Source: Bolinopsis microptera
Taxonomy: Eukaryota; Ctenophora; Tentaculata; Lobata; Bolinopsidae
NCBI RefSeq assembly: GCF_026151205.1
Contig: NC_087076.1
Coordinates: 1,311,692 to 1,375,691 of the forward strand
DNA length: 64,000 bases
Reading direction: 5' to 3'
The translations under genes were made by a program, and so were the position numbers. Positions 63,305 through 64,000 of this stretch are shown one piece after another. Within the stretch, counting starts at the first letter, position 1, and each line of letters opens with the position of its first letter. The notes under the pieces are model-generated. The model was not told the DNA's origin, made no database searches, and saw nothing but the letters and a program-made list of their open reading frames with translations.

Positions 63305-64000
63305 ATGTATAAATCTGAGAAATACGTGGCTTATAAGCTTGATGAAGTGAGAGATGATGGAGCTGAATGGATCCGGAAAACTCTCCAGCTTGTTAAATCA
63401 AATCATGTTAACGCGTGTGTAGCTCAGGCTTTCATTGGTAGAAGAGAAATCACTAGGGAAGTCATGGCTCAGAAACTCAATTCTGCGTTACAGATTATGT
63501 ATAGGCAATCATTGTACATTGATCAGATGGAGAAGTATAACCAGAAATTGCACTCCGATGTAATTGACAGCCAGGGGACAGTAGTTCTATCAATGCGTGC
63601 CATTCACCAGTCGAGAACTGAGAAGCCTGCATTCGGGCCTGTATTCAAAGTTAAATGCAATTCCTGTGCAGGATGGTGCTATTCACCAAAAAACCTAAGA
63701 TATTGTAACTGGTGTGGAAAAAGTATACATTCCAAGTGTATGAAACACGAGTTAGGTTGTAAAACATGTTGTGAATCTATGATTCCTGGTTTCAACTACG
63801 AACCACACCATCTACTTGATGATTACAGCCACCTACATGACTTATTTTTTAATCCATATGATAGAGAAAACATTGCAAATGATATAGGTAATCAACTTGA
63901 TGATGAACAGGACAGGGAGTACTTTGATGAAATTTCAAATATACTGGTAGAATGTAGATATAAGGAACAGAAGCACGTACAGAACTCAGGAGCAAACGAG
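63305..64000 (+). CDS. Open frame with C4HC3-like zinc pattern (runs off window)
   Basis: An uninterrupted 232-codon frame starts at ATG 63305 and is still open at the window edge. The first 115 residues look helical (ITREVMAQKLNSALQIMYRQ). A zinc-binding pattern follows at about residues 118-157: CNSC, YCNWCGKSIH, SKC and GCKTCC, giving C-x2-C..C-x2-C-x4-H-x2-C-x6-C-x2-C, the spacing of PHD/RING-type fingers. An acidic region follows (NQLDDEQDREYFDE). No intron signals interrupt it. I do not recognise the family. It may be a host gene exon or a gene of a large mobile element. Confidence 0.6.
   Translation, partial: MYKSEKYVAYKLDEVRDDGAEWIRKTLQLVKSNHVNACVAQAFIGRREITREVMAQKLNSALQIMYRQSLYIDQMEKYNQKLHSDVIDSQGTVVLSMRAIHQSRTEKPAFGPVFKVKCNSCAGWCYSPKNLRYCNWCGKSIHSKCMKHELGCKTCCESMIPGFNYEPHHLLDDYSHLHDLFFNPYDRENIANDIGNQLDDEQDREYFDEISNILVECRYKEQKHVQNSGANE

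Overview
The window is animal (eukaryotic) genomic DNA: AT-rich, with multi-exon genes bounded by GT..AG introns, a tRNA-derived SINE, LINE remnants, several DNA-transposon families and very long microsatellites. No bacterial or organellar features were seen. The gene content (a coiled-coil protein with a TAX1BP1/CALCOCO-type zinc finger, an ARMC7-like fragment, a GPI-type CAP+Sushi protein, an intron-bearing rve-type integrase) suits an invertebrate. A cnidarian is my guess, but the sequence does not settle it.

Layout. 0.4-3.6 kb: an 11-exon minus-strand gene (599 aa) in which every intron phase is consistent; it looks like a transposase-derived gene of a class I cannot name. 5.8-9.8 kb: an 8-exon plus-strand coiled-coil/zinc-finger gene whose last intron contains 45 copies of its own 5' splice site in a 38-bp minisatellite. 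10.7-13.3 kb: a TTAA-flanked element holding a nested hAT-like element that holds a 57-bp minisatellite. 13.7-14.3 kb: two exons of an ARMC7-like gene. A phase-compatible third exon lies inverted at 23.7 kb. 14.9-29 kb: nested repeats, including a foldback element, a deleted transposase, a SINE, long (GT)n/(CTGT)n arrays and a LINE 3' end.

29.2-47.8 kb is the centrepiece. An 18.6-kb, nearly perfect inverted repeat is flanked by the 6-bp target-site duplication CTTATT. The uninterrupted target survives in a related repeat at about 18.0 kb, so the whole palindrome inserted as one unit. Each arm carries a 9-exon, 405-codon integrase-like gene with D, D and E positions, and both are transcribed outward from a 39-bp central spacer. 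The left copy has a changed conserved Trp and a 3.9-kb insertion three bases from a splice acceptor; the right copy looks intact. The 6-bp duplication and TAT..ATA ends fit the IS3EU superfamily as I remember it.

47.8-57 kb: older repeats with datable insertions, namely a hAT element with an 8-bp duplication and a LINE with a 12-bp duplication. Both empty sites are preserved in a paralogous repeat at about 15.4 kb. 57.0-57.8 kb: a secreted, probably GPI-anchored CAP/Sushi gene. 58-63 kb: gene-poor repeats. 63.3 kb to the edge: an open intronless reading frame with a C4HC3-like zinc-binding pattern.

The single-copy-looking genes show no sign of acting together. The window is best read as a few host genes embedded in nested transposons. 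Insertion order can be read directly from target-site duplications and empty sites. No database search was possible, so family names rest on motif recognition.
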